Shown here: positions 16,435 to 26,152 of the stretch, in pieces | Layout: every line of letters starts with the position of its first letter | Position numbering within the stretch: position 1 is the first letter of the stretch | Source of the DNA: Thermoplasma sp. Kam2015 | GTDB lineage: Archaea; Thermoplasmatota; Thermoplasmata; Thermoplasmatales; Thermoplasmataceae | DNA: 64,000 bases | Direction of reading: 5' to 3' | Assembly: GCF_003205235.1 (NCBI RefSeq) | Contig: NZ_QJSM01000026.1 | Span: 97,274 to 161,273, forward strand | Program-made: the position numbers and the translations under genes | Notes under the pieces: generated by a model | What the model was told of the DNA's origin: nothing | What the model saw: only the letters and a program-made list of their open reading frames with translations | Database searches by the model: none

Positions 16435-18321
16435 TCACAGGATCACCTCGCCAATATCGCTTGGTATTTCATATCCTGGATACTGTGATTCTCTACCCTT
16501 CAAAGCCTTAAGTTCCTTAATGAAGCTTCGGCCGGTCTCCGACTCATAGAAATCTATTGAAACAAGGATATCGTAATTTTCCTTCTTTATATGCTTGTAC
16601 TGAAGGCCCAGCTTTATCGCATAGAACTCAAGGCCTATTCCGGCATCAGCTCTGCCCTGCGCAATGGCCTGCGCCACACCAGCCTCAGAGGGGGATTCCC
16701 AGAGGTATCCACGCATTGATGTTCTTATTCTATCGTCATTGCCTATCATCTCCTCTATAAGATCCCTGGTACCTGATCCCTTGTTTCTGTTAACAAATGT
16801 TAGGCCGTTTCTTATTATCTCATCGAATGAACCTATACCTGTCCTTGACAGAAAACCCCTATTTCTGTCAAAGCCCCTTATAAGAACTGATCTTTTATTC
16901 AGATCCTCGTCTATCACGGGAATGTTGTAGGTTCCACCCCTAAGTATGTGTATCCCGGACACGTCAGCTACACCTATCCTCATGGCATTTATACCACCCC
17001 ATGAACCCATGTTCACTATCTTCGCATTCCTGTCGGTACCCAGGACGACTATATCCAAAAGTGGGTCACTACTCCCGATGGATATTATTGATGCTGCCCG
17101 CTCTTCCAGAGCATAATAATCTACGGTTTCGCCTGCATCAACATACTTTACATCACCAGGGATGGAGATCAACCCATCTGCGAACCTCAATCTGCTTATG
17201 GAGCCTGAATTGCCCATTATGGGGAAGGCTGTGCCATTTCTGGTTATTATGACCGGATATACTGTTTCTTGCATATGTTCCGGCGTTATCTTTATTGGTA
17301 CCTTCACTTTCCTTGGACCTTCAACACCTCCGAAAACGACAGAACGCATGGCCGGTATCACTATATAGTTAAGTATAATGGCAGAGGACAGAGGAAATCC
17401 TGGCATACCTATGAACAGCTTATCTTTTATCTTTCCAAAGAATGTCGGCTTGCCCGGTCTCATGTTGATCCCATGGAACAATATCGTTCCTCCAACACTC
17501 TCTATGACTCTATAGAGCATATCATAGAAACCGGCTGATGTGGATCCTGACGCCATTAGAATATCAAAGTATTCAAGGTTATCTTTTATGATGCTGATCA
17601 TTTCTTCCTCCCTGTCTCCCACGTAGCCAAGAAAGACGGTATCAGCCAGTCCAGTCGCATTGAGTTTGGCCTGGAAGTAATGACCGTTGACGTCGAATAT
17701 CTGACCCATTTTCAAATCTGTTCCAGGCTTAACTATCTCGTTTCCCGTGGAGAATACCCCTATTCGGATCCGATCAAAAACCGTCACGTCAGAGACTCCT
17801 GAAGCGGCCAGTGTAGCAAGTCTCTCCGGCATCATAACCGTTCTGGATGTGGCTATGATCTCACCTAAAGATATGTCTGTACCGGCGAACGCAACGTTTT
17901 CTCCAGGGTAGACTGAACGATAGATATCGACTTGATCCCCTCTCTGTCTTGTATCCTCAACCATAACGACCGCATCTGCCCCCTTTGGCATGATTGCTCC
18001 AGTTGCTATGTACACCGCTGTACCCTTTTCAACGCCCGTTATGCTTGACTCGCCTGGGGATACACTTCCAGCTATCTTAAGCGTAACCGGTCTGTCTTCC
18101 CTCGCCTCTTCAACATCGGAATGATCTACGGCGAAACCATCAACCTCGGATCTGTCGAATGGAGGCACATCATATTGAGAGAAAATATCCTCGGCAACAA
18201 CACGCCCTTCCGCTTCTTCAATTGGAATATTGGTGGTACGCACTATATTCTTCATCTCCTCAGCAATTATCGTCCTTGCATCGTACGCAGAAACCAGTCT
18301 GTGAAAAACCTTCATAGGCAA
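16435..18321 (-). CDS. moeA: MoeA-like molybdopterin molybdenumtransferase fused to a periplasmic-binding-like domain
   Basis: A 628-residue protein. Residues 1-400 are a full MoeA: P-P-F-D-R-S-E-V-D-G-F-A near 54-65, the G-A-D-A-V-V-M-V-E-D strand, and the T-S-A-G-F-Y-D-M catalytic region, followed by R-P-G-K-P-T-F-F-G. The last 220 residues form a PBP-like/LysR-substrate-type domain (G-S-W-G-G-I-N-A-M-R-I-G start, G-S-G-T-R-D-L-I-E, A-Q-G-R-A-D-A-G-I-G). It inserts Mo or W into molybdopterin, and the extra domain may sense molybdate, tungstate or cofactor. The gene overlaps the second moeA by 10 nt. The fusion occurs in other archaea and bacteria. Confidence 0.9.
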   Translation of the reverse strand: MPMKVFHRLVSAYDARTIIAEEMKNIVRTTNIPIEEAEGRVVAEDIFSQYDVPPFDRSEVDGFAVDHSDVEEAREDRPVTLKIAGSVSPGESSITGVEKGTAVYIATGAIMPKGADAVVMVEDTRQRGDQVDIYRSVYPGENVAFAGTDISLGEIIATSRTVMMPERLATLAASGVSDVTVFDRIRIGVFSTGNEIVKPGTDLKMGQIFDVNGHYFQAKLNATGLADTVFLGYVGDREEEMISIIKDNLEYFDILMASGSTSAGFYDMLYRVIESVGGTILFHGINMRPGKPTFFGKIKDKLFIGMPGFPLSSAIILNYIVIPAMRSVVFGGVEGPRKVKVPIKITPEHMQETVYPVIITRNGTAFPIMGNSGSISRLRFADGLISIPGDVKYVDAGETVDYYALEERAASIISIGSSDPLLDIVVLGTDRNAKIVNMGSWGGINAMRIGVADVSGIHILRGGTYNIPVIDEDLNKRSVLIRGFDRNRGFLSRTGIGSFDEIIRNGLTFVNRNKGSGTRDLIEEMIGNDDRIRTSMRGYLWESPSEAGVAQAIAQGRADAGIGLEFYAIKLGLQYKHIKKENYDILVSIDFYESETGRSFIKELKALKGRESQYPGYEIPSDIGEVIL

Positions 18322-19511
18322 TCACCTATCTCAATGATCTCCACCTCAGCACCCTCAGGATAGCCTTCGCTGTTCTCTTCGATTACGAGATATCCATCTG
18401 CAGATATCACAGAATTTATAACTCCTGAACCTGTCGTACGCATCGGATCTATCATCATCTTTCCATCCTCCTCAAACATTCTTACCCTTACGAACATCCT
18501 CATATTTTCGTTGTTAAATATGGATCTTGTCAGAAATCCTTTCTTAGTGCGACGAACTTTCGATCCCATACCGAACCAGGATCTAATGGCCGGTTCTATT
18601 ATATTTTCAAAGGCTATTAGTGCGGCCACAGGAAGCCCTGAGATCATGAAGATCGGTTTCCCGTTTATGATCCCAAGACCTGTTGTTCGCCCGGGTTTCA
18701 TCCTAACACCATGAAATACTATCTTTCCATTTTCCTCGATGATGTCATGCACCAGATCCTGTGAGCTTGGACCGGACCCACCAGTGATTATAATTATGTC
18801 CGACTTCATCTCATTTATTTTACTAAGGATTTCCCCCTTCTCATCGGCAACATTTCCATAAAAAACGGATCGCAGACCAAGATTTGATGCAAGAGCCTTA
18901 AGCATGGGCGCGCTGGAATTCTTCACAACACCTTCAACAAGCTCTGTTCCCGTTGATAATATGCCAAGTTCAGATCTGAAAACATGCACCTTCTCTACAC
19001 CCGTCTCTATGAATGCAGGAATGTGCCAAGGCATTATCCTCTGGCCACTTCGAACGATGATGTCGCCTGCCCTCAGATCCTCTCCTGATCTGGATATATT
19101 CTGAAATTTCTTGACCTGCTTATAGATTGAGGCTATCTTTCCATCAATAAATGCATCCTCCATCATCACAACCGCATTTGCACCAGTTGGTATTGGAGAT
19201 CCTGTAAATACAACGGCACATTCGCCTCGATCGATGCTGAATTCTGGATCATCGCCTATTCTGACCTGCCCAATCACTGTAAGGGTCACAGGATTCGATC
19301 TTGATGCGCTCAGGCTGTCCTCAAACCTAAGAGCTATTCCGTCAACAGCGCTCCTGTCAATCTCCGGAAAATCATGCGGACTCGTCACGTCCTCGGCGCA
19401 ATATAGCCCTGACGACTCCGCAGCAGGTATATACTCAGATCTTCCATGTATGGATAATCCTGATGCAAGCTTCAGAGCTTCACCGTATGGTGTAAGGCTC
19501 TTGAATTCCAT
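18312..19511 (-). CDS. moeA: MoeA-like molybdopterin molybdenumtransferase
   Basis: A 399-residue single MoeA without extra domains. Motifs: E-I-D-R-S-A-V-D-G-I-A near residues 48-58, T-G-S-P-I-P-T-G-A-N-A-V-V-M-M-E-D near 102-118, T-G-G-S-G-P-S-S-Q-D catalytic loop near 241-250, and M-K-P-G-R-T-T-G-L-G. It ligates metal to adenylylated molybdopterin. It precedes the 628-residue paralogue with a 10-nt overlap, so the pair is one operon. Two MoeA copies per genome are common in archaea and have been suggested to separate Mo and W use, which cannot be decided from sequence. Confidence 0.9.
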   Translation of the reverse strand: MEFKSLTPYGEALKLASGLSIHGRSEYIPAAESSGLYCAEDVTSPHDFPEIDRSAVDGIALRFEDSLSASRSNPVTLTVIGQVRIGDDPEFSIDRGECAVVFTGSPIPTGANAVVMMEDAFIDGKIASIYKQVKKFQNISRSGEDLRAGDIIVRSGQRIMPWHIPAFIETGVEKVHVFRSELGILSTGTELVEGVVKNSSAPMLKALASNLGLRSVFYGNVADEKGEILSKINEMKSDIIIITGGSGPSSQDLVHDIIEENGKIVFHGVRMKPGRTTGLGIINGKPIFMISGLPVAALIAFENIIEPAIRSWFGMGSKVRRTKKGFLTRSIFNNENMRMFVRVRMFEEDGKMMIDPMRTTGSGVINSVISADGYLVIEENSEGYPEGAEVEIIEIGDCL

Positions 19512-19664
19512 GCTCTTACAATACTTTATCGAATATCACATTATCGCAATATCTGCGCTATACTGATCCGGAAATTCATGCAATCATTATCATAAATTAT
19601 CCTTGAAACTATAAAATAGTGTTTCCAGTAGGAAATAAAAAATTGACAATGGAGCAAACTACCG

Positions 19665-21410
19665 TCATGTCCTTTTTCCAGGGGCAAATGGTAACCCAGC
19701 CTGAGAATTAGTTGATTCTGCCTTATCTTCATCAAATACCGCATGTTTCATTGCTTCTGGATTAATATATCGCTTTCCACGGAATGCAGAAAGAAGTGCT
19801 GCGAATACGGACAGTCCAGCCCCTATGTAGAACGAAACTGAGAGTGAGTTCATCAGAGCCGGTGCGAGAGCATATGGAAACCATGTGCGGCTTTCCATCG
19901 CATTTATAGCTGAGGGACTTATGCTAGCCGTTAGGGAAGGTGGCAGATAGCTGAGCATCGTACGAACAGGATCATAGCCCAAAAAGGCTGCGAAAAGTGC
20001 GGATGTCGGTGGTAACTTTGTAAGGTATGGTATAAGAATTCCAGCGCCGACGCTGCTTAGTGCTGAGGAAAGCGTTGAGGGTAATCGAGTTGATAGCGTC
20101 ACTATAACTATCGTGAAAAAGATGCCCATAGAAATGGTCATACCAGCATTCTGCAGGGTGGATCTCATGCCACTTGAGACGCCACGAACTTCTGGTTGTA
20201 CTGAGTTCATTATTGAACTTGTGTTTGGTGCCGCGAACATGCCGTTGCCGATTCCCATCATAAATATTATCGCAGCGAACTCGGGATAATAGAAATTAAA
20301 GGGCAATGAGGCCAGAAGAACAAATGCCACAGCAACCACAGCCATGCCAGCGGTGGCAAGCCCACGTGCCCCCATTCTATCGGACAGCGCCCCACTCACT
20401 GGCCCCATAACAAGAAACCCCGCAGTCATGGGTGTCATATATATTCCAGCCCAGAATGGGACGGACGAATACGAATATCCATGGAGAGGCAGCCATATAC
20501 CCTGGAGAAATATTATAAGCATGAACATAACGCCACCCCTAGCTATGGCGCTGGCAAGCGCCGACAGATTCCCAAGCGCAAATGCCCTAATCTTAAAAAG
20601 CGAGAGATTGAACATGGGACTTGAGACATGAAGTTCTACAAATATGAAAGCCATCAACATTATTAGACCTGCGGCCAGTGATGCGATCACATAAGGACTC
20701 CCCCAACCGGTAGATGCTTTTCCATAGGGCATGAGCCCATAGGTGATAGCTATGAGTATCAGTGTCAGCGCAGCAGCAAAGAGAGAGTTTCCAGCAGCAT
20801 CTATTCTGTCACGCTTGAGGCTACCGGTCTCCTTCAATTTGAGAAAGCTCCATGCGGTACCGAATGCACCTATGGGTACGCTGACAAGGAATACATAGCG
20901 CCAGTTTATTATCGCGAGAATACCTCCAAGTATCAAACCGATGAAGGATCCTGATAAACCTATAACTTGATTTATTCCCAGTGCCTTACCTCTCTCATTG
21001 TAAGGAAATGAATCTGTCAATATGGCCGTACTGTTGGAGAATAGAAAGGCCGCACCTATTCCCTGAATTATTCTGAATACTATGAGTTCTATCGCTGCCG
21101 TGTTTCCCTTTCCTGGAGTAAGAAATAGAAGTATAGAGCCGGCAGTGAAAACGGCAAAACCATAATTGAAGAGGCGGACTCTGCCATATATATCAGACAG
21201 TCTTCCAAATGTGACGAGCAGTGTGGCCGTGACTATATTATAGCCCATCAGAATCCATAGAAGATACGCAAAAGATTGTGGTGTCAATGGATTTATACCA
21301 ATACCCTTGAAGATCGCTGGAAGCGATATCATTATTATTGTGCTGTTAACAGAGGCCATCATGACTCCAATACTCGTATTAGAGAGAGCTATCCACTTAT
21401 ACTGCACCAC
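19665..21410 (-). CDS. MFS transporter, DHA2/EmrB-like (14 helices)
   Basis: A 581-residue membrane protein with fourteen predicted helices and the MFS signature between helices 2 and 3 ([11 protein letters not shown]). It carries the DHA2 pattern in helix 5 ([13 protein letters not shown]). The long loop near residues 440-500 faces outside. Proteins of this family are proton-driven exporters of drugs or organic acids; here the strong proton gradient of an acidophile would drive it. The true substrate is unknown. It is a single gene with about 150 bp of non-coding sequence to the moeA pair. Confidence 0.85.
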   Translation of the reverse strand: MVQYKWIALSNTSIGVMMASVNSTIIMISLPAIFKGIGINPLTPQSFAYLLWILMGYNIVTATLLVTFGRLSDIYGRVRLFNYGFAVFTAGSILLFLTPGKGNTAAIELIVFRIIQGIGAAFLFSNSTAILTDSFPYNERGKALGINQVIGLSGSFIGLILGGILAIINWRYVFLVSVPIGAFGTAWSFLKLKETGSLKRDRIDAAGNSLFAAALTLILIAITYGLMPYGKASTGWGSPYVIASLAAGLIMLMAFIFVELHVSSPMFNLSLFKIRAFALGNLSALASAIARGGVMFMLIIFLQGIWLPLHGYSYSSVPFWAGIYMTPMTAGFLVMGPVSGALSDRMGARGLATAGMAVVAVAFVLLASLPFNFYYPEFAAIIFMMGIGNGMFAAPNTSSIMNSVQPEVRGVSSGMRSTLQNAGMTISMGIFFTIVIVTLSTRLPSTLSSALSSVGAGILIPYLTKLPPTSALFAAFLGYDPVRTMLSYLPPSLTASISPSAINAMESRTWFPYALAPALMNSLSVSFYIGAGLSVFAALLSAFRGKRYINPEAMKHAVFDEDKAESTNSQAGLPFAPGKRT

Positions 21411-21787
21411 ACTAGGACATTAATTTTCGTTATAAAAGGTTTAGTTATTAATTAGTTCTATTACAGTCGAGATATTGATCAAAAAGGTCGATGGGTGTAT
21501 CATTTGGAACCATTCCGCGGCTGAATATTCGAATTTTAATTTTTAACGAGGATATGTCTGCCTGTGCTGGTATATTCTAGATGTGGCATCCAAGGCCTGA
21601 ATTTCTCTGCACCGGCCCTACCGATCACTCATGCAAAATTTTTTATCAGATTTCATCGCTAGTGGCAATCGCATCTTTATTTCCTGAAGATCTGAGTTTT
21701 ACAGATTCTTGTCAAATCCATGATCTTTCAATAATGACCGAAGCTAAGAGATTCATTATTCATATATATTTTATGCGATCCTTACTC
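21411..21787. other. Gene-free interval of 377 bp
   Basis: I see no supported gene. A 71-codon plus-strand frame at 21581-21796 has no recognisable motif. It holds the promoter region for the minus-strand MFS gene (AT-rich bases 21411-21460) and A/T-rich stretches near 21530-21545. No match to the short repeat family of this window was found by eye. Confidence 0.5.
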
Positions 21788-22831
21788 CTATGCTAAGTGC
21801 ATCTTATTCATATGCGTTAAGAATATGGCTGTTGACGTTATCGCATAAATCCATGCTATGATCAGTATTATAGAAGCGGCTAGTCCAACATAGTAAAGAA
21901 AGTCTCCAGCAATGCTGTAGTGATATTCCATCAATATTGATTCGAGTTGAAAGGATGAGATAGAAAAGATGGCTATGGGAAACGTATATCCCCAGATGCT
22001 TATGCTTGCAGGTTCTCTGAACACTTTCTTCAAACCGATCATCATGGCAACGACAAAGTTCCATAATTCAAAGGCCCAGAGCATTACAGAAATCAGCATT
22101 GCCTGTGACATAGCTATCTGAAAAATCGATTTGGTTGTTGCAAGAATAAGGATATTTATCACTATTATACTAGAGACTCCTACCGGAAGTACAAGCATAG
22201 GCGAAGTGACATTTGATTTGAGATCGCGTATATAGGAGGCAAATGCCATGATCCCTATGAATAAGAAGAGCAGAAGTGCCATACCTATGCCCATCACCGT
22301 CATAAAAATGATGGTACTGAAGTATTCCGTTCTGAAAAGATATAGTCCCAGGAGCGCGTTGGAAGATAATGCCACCGGAGGTATCAACAGAGCATAGGAT
22401 ATCTCGTTTGTATGCACAGGAGACTTTGTATACAGTTTGTAACCAAGGAAGAAGCTCATTATAAGAATCGCAGTAAAATCTGCGAAATAGTTGATAAGAT
22501 ACAAATTCAGATACAGTTCGTTTAACCCATAATATGATATAAGGAGAACATTGAATACCGAGGCTGAAAGTGGTATAACCGTTGTAAAACTTATCCTGTT
22601 AAGGCTGTTCCAGTCATTCCAGATGACCTTATGATCAAGAAAAGTTCTGGCTATCCATACGACAATGGTTGCTATGAAAAATGTTATACCTAGATATAGA
22701 AAAACCAAACCAATATAGCGAAGATAATGATAACCAAATATCGCATTGAGATGGTACATGGAAATTGAAAGCGCAAAGGTTCCTAAAGTAATAGTAAACC
22801 ATTCAGATCCGAATATCTCTAATTTAGGCAT
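21788..22831 (-). CDS. TDT/SLAC1-type anion or C4-dicarboxylate transporter
   Basis: A 347-residue integral membrane protein with ten predicted helices and the fold pattern of the tellurite-resistance/dicarboxylate transporter family. It has an N-terminal W-F-T-I-T-L-G-T-F-A-L motif, then helix pairs separated by short loops, and a conserved F-E-L-W-N-F near residue 255. Members include TehA, malate permease Mae1 and plant SLAC1 anion channels. A role in organic or inorganic anion movement across the membrane is the most that can be said. It stands alone on the minus strand. Confidence 0.7.
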   Translation of the reverse strand: MPKLEIFGSEWFTITLGTFALSISMYHLNAIFGYHYLRYIGLVFLYLGITFFIATIVVWIARTFLDHKVIWNDWNSLNRISFTTVIPLSASVFNVLLISYYGLNELYLNLYLINYFADFTAILIMSFFLGYKLYTKSPVHTNEISYALLIPPVALSSNALLGLYLFRTEYFSTIIFMTVMGIGMALLLFLFIGIMAFASYIRDLKSNVTSPMLVLPVGVSSIIVINILILATTKSIFQIAMSQAMLISVMLWAFELWNFVVAMMIGLKKVFREPASISIWGYTFPIAIFSISSFQLESILMEYHYSIAGDFLYYVGLAASIILIIAWIYAITSTAIFLTHMNKMHLA

Positions 22832-22918
22832 TTCTATATATAGGGGTGTAGTATTTCATCAACATAAATTTTTCCACCAAAAAAGAGAATTTAGCCTGAG
22901 AGAATGAGACCTTACTTT

Positions 22919-23152
22919 ATAATATACTCCTCAGCTGAATCTTCGGATATTACTTTCAGTGAAAAGATATCTCCCCGTACGTGTATATTTCGAATAGTCC
23001 AGAAGGCGCTATTGCCATAGCATGTATTCGAACTGCGTCAATTGCATTCTTATAAGTATTGCACATTTTTCATTGAATCCCCAGATTGTCTGAAGTCCGT
23101 GCATCTCATGTCCGAAGAGGTTGAGATTTACAGCTTTACCTAAAACCCCAAC
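22919..23152 (-). repeat. IS605/TnpB-tail-derived short element, copy G
   Basis: On the minus strand the left end is GTTGGGGTTTTAGGTAAAGC. It continues into CTTCGGACATGAGATGCACG, which parallels the left arm of copies C and D. The middle (GCAGTTCGAATACATGC) matches the GCAGTCCGAATACACGC of copy C. The right end CCGAAGATTCAGCTGAGGAG matches copy A in all but one base. The 60-codon frame at 23009-23191 runs through it and is a by-product of the element, not a separate gene. It lies between the TDT gene and tRNA-Gly(GCC). Confidence 0.7.
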
Positions 23153-23272
23153 TTCTCTTTTAAAGAAAATTTTATTGAGATATTCAATCACATTTACTTC
23201 TGTAATTTTTTACTCTTATAGACTCGAAGAATGATTGTTCAGCGTTATATGCAGATTGAGAAATTATAAAGA

Positions 23273-23345
23273 TGCGGATGTCGGGATTTGAACCCGAGGC
23301 ACGAGCTTGGCAAGCTCGCGTGTTACCAGGCTACACCACACCCGC
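23273..23345 (-). tRNA. tRNA-Gly (anticodon GCC)
   Basis: The acceptor GCGGGUG/CAUCCGC pairs with one G-U. The D arm is present, and the anticodon stem CGAGC/GCUCG encloses UUGCCAA, giving anticodon GCC. The T arm CUCGGGUUCAAAUCCCGA is canonical. The discriminator is A, CCA is not encoded and there is no intron. It lies just downstream of rpoD on the same strand. Confidence 0.95.
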
Positions 23346-23559
23346 TTACCATATCACTATGAAGGAAGCATAACGGAATTAATACCTGAAATATAAATTC
23401 TTTTATGACTGCTTTCAGAGAAACGGTATTTGGGCAAAAATATGAAAATAGGATTGGGGAAAAATAGCAATTCAGACGGGTCTTCCTGCAAACCCAAATA
23501 AAAAATGTGTATTTTTATGTCAAATAGGCTGAATCTGAGATCCTTCATTCCTTCTATCT

Positions 23560-24375
23560 TTATTCAGAAAGACTCTCAACCAGCATATCCCATCTGTCCT
23601 TTAGACGGTTAAGAGCATAAAGCAGAGTATCCTTGGCTGTAAGGGAACCGTCTGTCTCAAACTGGAATATGAATCTGCTGTCATCCTCTTTTATGTTTAC
23701 CCCATCCGACTCAAATAGAATGTTAAGGTCATTGCACCCGAAATCATCGGTGAAAACGATCTCTTCATCGTTTTCGCTCATTACCGATTTGGGGCATGAT
23801 TCCTTTATCTTCTGCCAGCCATCGAATTCCTTCTTAGAAACATGAAATTCCCTGTGGTACTTGTATGAGACGCCTGATGTGACCTGCCATTTTGCATGAT
23901 CCTTGGCCGTACCAAGAATTGCTTCCGCGGTTATCAGTATAGCCTGTTTTGCTCCAAGTTTAACTATTGGTATCTCACCATCCACAGGTACAAGATCCGG
24001 ATGGCTCACGGCCTGTAGATCGGATGAAAACACTGTTGATGGCCCAAGCTTATTTATTGAATAGGTAACGGTACATAGAGAGCAGCCCTTACCACCGCAG
24101 GAGCACTGATCTCTGAAATTTAGCGTTAGATCCGTCTTCAGCGGTATAAGGCCAAGCCTATGTGCAACCATTTCATCGAAGAGCGGAAGAGAGGAGTCGT
24201 ATACATTCCCTTCCGAATCTCTTATCTCACCGTGATGAAATGTGACATTCTCTATGGCCAGCTTTGGTATATCGTTTATAAGCGTGCGACGCAGCGCGTT
24301 GGCCTGGGATGGCGTAATGCCATCTATCTCAAATCTTATGTATCTATCGGATAACTTGAAAATTTTTACGTCCAT
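23560..24375 (-). CDS. rpoD: DNA-directed RNA polymerase subunit D
   Basis: A 271-residue subunit homologous to bacterial alpha-NTD and eukaryotic RPB3. The N-terminal dimerisation domain has [18 protein letters not shown] (residues 14-31). The zinc loop is C91-S-C93-G-G-K-G-C98-S-L-C101. Only two further cysteines lie in the region where some archaeal RpoD carry an Fe-S ferredoxin-like domain, so no cluster is expected there. With subunit L it nucleates polymerase assembly. It is the last gene of the rps13-rps4-rps11-rpoD set, starting immediately after the rps11 stop. The usual archaeal partners rpl18e/rpl13/rps9 do not follow. Confidence 0.95.
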   Translation of the reverse strand: MDVKIFKLSDRYIRFEIDGITPSQANALRRTLINDIPKLAIENVTFHHGEIRDSEGNVYDSSLPLFDEMVAHRLGLIPLKTDLTLNFRDQCSCGGKGCSLCTVTYSINKLGPSTVFSSDLQAVSHPDLVPVDGEIPIVKLGAKQAILITAEAILGTAKDHAKWQVTSGVSYKYHREFHVSKKEFDGWQKIKESCPKSVMSENDEEIVFTDDFGCNDLNILFESDGVNIKEDDSRFIFQFETDGSLTAKDTLLYALNRLKDRWDMLVESLSE

Positions 24376-24759
24376 TCAGACCCTTCTCCCTCTCTTTCCC
24401 CCCTTCTTCTTGGTCCCATCGTGGGGGATAGGAGTTACTTCCTCTATACGGACAATCTTAAGTCCAGCCCTTGAAAGCGCCCTTATAGCTGCCTGTGCAC
24501 CAGGTCCAGGGATCTTTGATTTGTTTCCTCCCGGCGCTCTCACCTTTATTATCAGATCCGTTATCTCCTTCTCTTTCAAAGCCTCAGAGACCATATCTGC
24601 GGCCTTCATTGCAGCATATGGACTTGCCTGATCCCTATCGTTCTTAACAACCATCCCACCGGATACCATCGCTATGGTCTCAGCGCCGGTCGGATCTGTG
24701 ACGTGTATTATCGTGTTGTTCTGAGATGCATAAATGTGAGCAATGCCTGTCTTATTCAT
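24376..24759 (-). CDS. rps11: Ribosomal protein uS11
   Basis: A 127-residue protein with the uS11 signature [18 protein letters not shown] near the start and the basic end [15 protein letters not shown]. It binds the 16S platform near the E site. It overlaps rps4 by 8 nt and abuts rpoD without a gap, the conserved archaeal order. Confidence 0.97.
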   Translation of the reverse strand: MNKTGIAHIYASQNNTIIHVTDPTGAETIAMVSGGMVVKNDRDQASPYAAMKAADMVSEALKEKEITDLIIKVRAPGGNKSKIPGPGAQAAIRALSRAGLKIVRIEEVTPIPHDGTKKKGGKRGRRV

Positions 24760-25384
24760 TTACACCACCTTCCTCAGAGGATTCTTCACTGGTTTCCTTT
24801 ATCTCAGCAGATCTCTGCGCAGGTGCAAGGAGGGCCTGCCTTATGGGATGCAGCTCGTTCGCAAGAGGCGAATTCTCTTCGAATGTTATTGCATCCTCGT
24901 CCTTGGCTTCCACCAGCATTCCGGGGACAGTGACACGCCTGCCTGCCACCGATATATGGCCATGGGTTATCAACTGCCTGGCCTGCCTGACGCTTATGGC
25001 AAGGTTCTTTCTGAAAACTATAGTCTGCAGGCGTCTGTCCAGGATATTCTCCACGGTCAATGAAAGGACATCATCAAGGTTCGCGTTCTCGCTCAGAAGC
25101 TTGTATCTGCTCAGCCTTTTTATCATCCTCTCAAGCTGCTTCTGTGCATTGACATCGTTTGTTCTTAGCCTGGCTCTAAGATATCTTGCCTGCGATCTGA
25201 TCGATGACAGGAGAGCCTCACTTCTCCATATCTCCTTTTTGTTCTTCAGCCCATATTTAACAACTATCTTATTCTCCTCATCTATTCTCTCCTTCTCCCA
25301 AGGATGGCGAGGAGTCGAATACTTCTTATGATGGAATTTAGGATCTCCCATTTTATCTACCTCATTCTTTCTTCCTGACAACAC
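24752..25384 (-). CDS. rps4: Ribosomal protein uS4
   Basis: A 210-residue protein with the S4 RNA-binding domain [11 protein letters not shown] ... [13 protein letters not shown] at about residues 115-145. The archaeal N-terminus starts [18 protein letters not shown], which suggests that the internal ATG 11 codons downstream of the longest frame (about 25351) is the real start, shortening it to 199 residues. It is a primary 16S rRNA binder. It overlaps rps13 and rps11. Confidence 0.95.
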   Translation of the reverse strand: MLSGRKNEVDKMGDPKFHHKKYSTPRHPWEKERIDEENKIVVKYGLKNKKEIWRSEALLSSIRSQARYLRARLRTNDVNAQKQLERMIKRLSRYKLLSENANLDDVLSLTVENILDRRLQTIVFRKNLAISVRQARQLITHGHISVAGRRVTVPGMLVEAKDEDAITFEENSPLANELHPIRQALLAPAQRSAEIKETSEESSEEGGVNE

Positions 25385-25877
25385 CTATACTGAGACCTTT
25401 TCTACCGTTAGATCTTGTCCTCTGGCCCCTGACCTTTTTACCTTTTTCGTGTCTTATTCCTTTGTATGATCTTATTTTCTTCATCAGGTTTATATCTTCC
25501 TGAACCTGAATCTCAAGATCCGTTGAAACTAGATTGAAATTTTTGCCCGTAATGGGCTCCCTTCTGTGGTTGAGAAGCCACTCAGGAAGATCATATTCCT
25601 TAGCCTCAACGTACTCACGGAGTTTTTCGAGCTGTTCTTCCTTCAGTTCTCCAATCTTCTTATCGATTGGTAGATCCAAACGTTCCGCTATAACATAACC
25701 TAGTCTTTCCCCTATACCCTTCAGATCTGAAAGAGCCAGTGGCAGAAGACGCTCACCGTTCAGATCCTTGTTTGCTATACGTACTATGTACTGGAAATCC
25801 TTATTTTCCTTTTTTTCCGGTTGATTCTTGCCGGACTCTTGATTAACCTTAACATTATTTGCAGATCCCTTTGCCAT
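25362..25877 (-). CDS. rps13: Ribosomal protein uS13
   Basis: A 171-residue protein. The conserved uS13 body begins around residue 28 (F-Q-Y-I-V-R-I-A-N-K-D-L-N-G) and ends with K-V-R-G-Q-R-T-R-S-N-G-R-K-G. The first 27 residues are a charged, disordered N-terminal extension rich in N, K, E and Q; no alternative start exists within it. The protein contacts tRNA and the 50S subunit at the top of the head. It is the first gene of the cluster, with an A/T-rich promoter about 30 nt upstream. Confidence 0.95.
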   Translation of the reverse strand: MAKGSANNVKVNQESGKNQPEKKENKDFQYIVRIANKDLNGERLLPLALSDLKGIGERLGYVIAERLDLPIDKKIGELKEEQLEKLREYVEAKEYDLPEWLLNHRREPITGKNFNLVSTDLEIQVQEDINLMKKIRSYKGIRHEKGKKVRGQRTRSNGRKGLSIGVVRKKE

Positions 25878-26152
25878 TAGATCATCCTGTCCGTTCGATA
25901 TATTTTTTCGTCATATAAACATTATCAAATGAATCAACCCCAGCTAGAGCTTTTGATCTCCTATCCAGTAGGCTGTCCTTATCAAGGCGTCAGCGTGTTG
26001 AACGAGCGAATAAAGAGACGAAATCAATGAATATCGCATTACATTGTCCGAACGCCATCTGGCTGATCTTGATCGTTCCATCGCTCCGATCTAGGTGCGC
26101 TATATTTTTTGATTCGTAGGAATAATTTGATGCCCACATGGGAAAAAGGTTT

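Noticed and set aside
21581..21796. 71-codon plus-strand frame in the 21.4-21.8 kb gap.
   Set aside because: No motif, no ribosome site or well-placed TATA box, and it runs into the end of the opposing TDT gene.
24726..25331. 201-codon plus-strand open frame over rps4.
   Set aside because: Antisense to a certain ribosomal protein gene; composition is Ser/Leu-rich as expected for a reversed basic protein.
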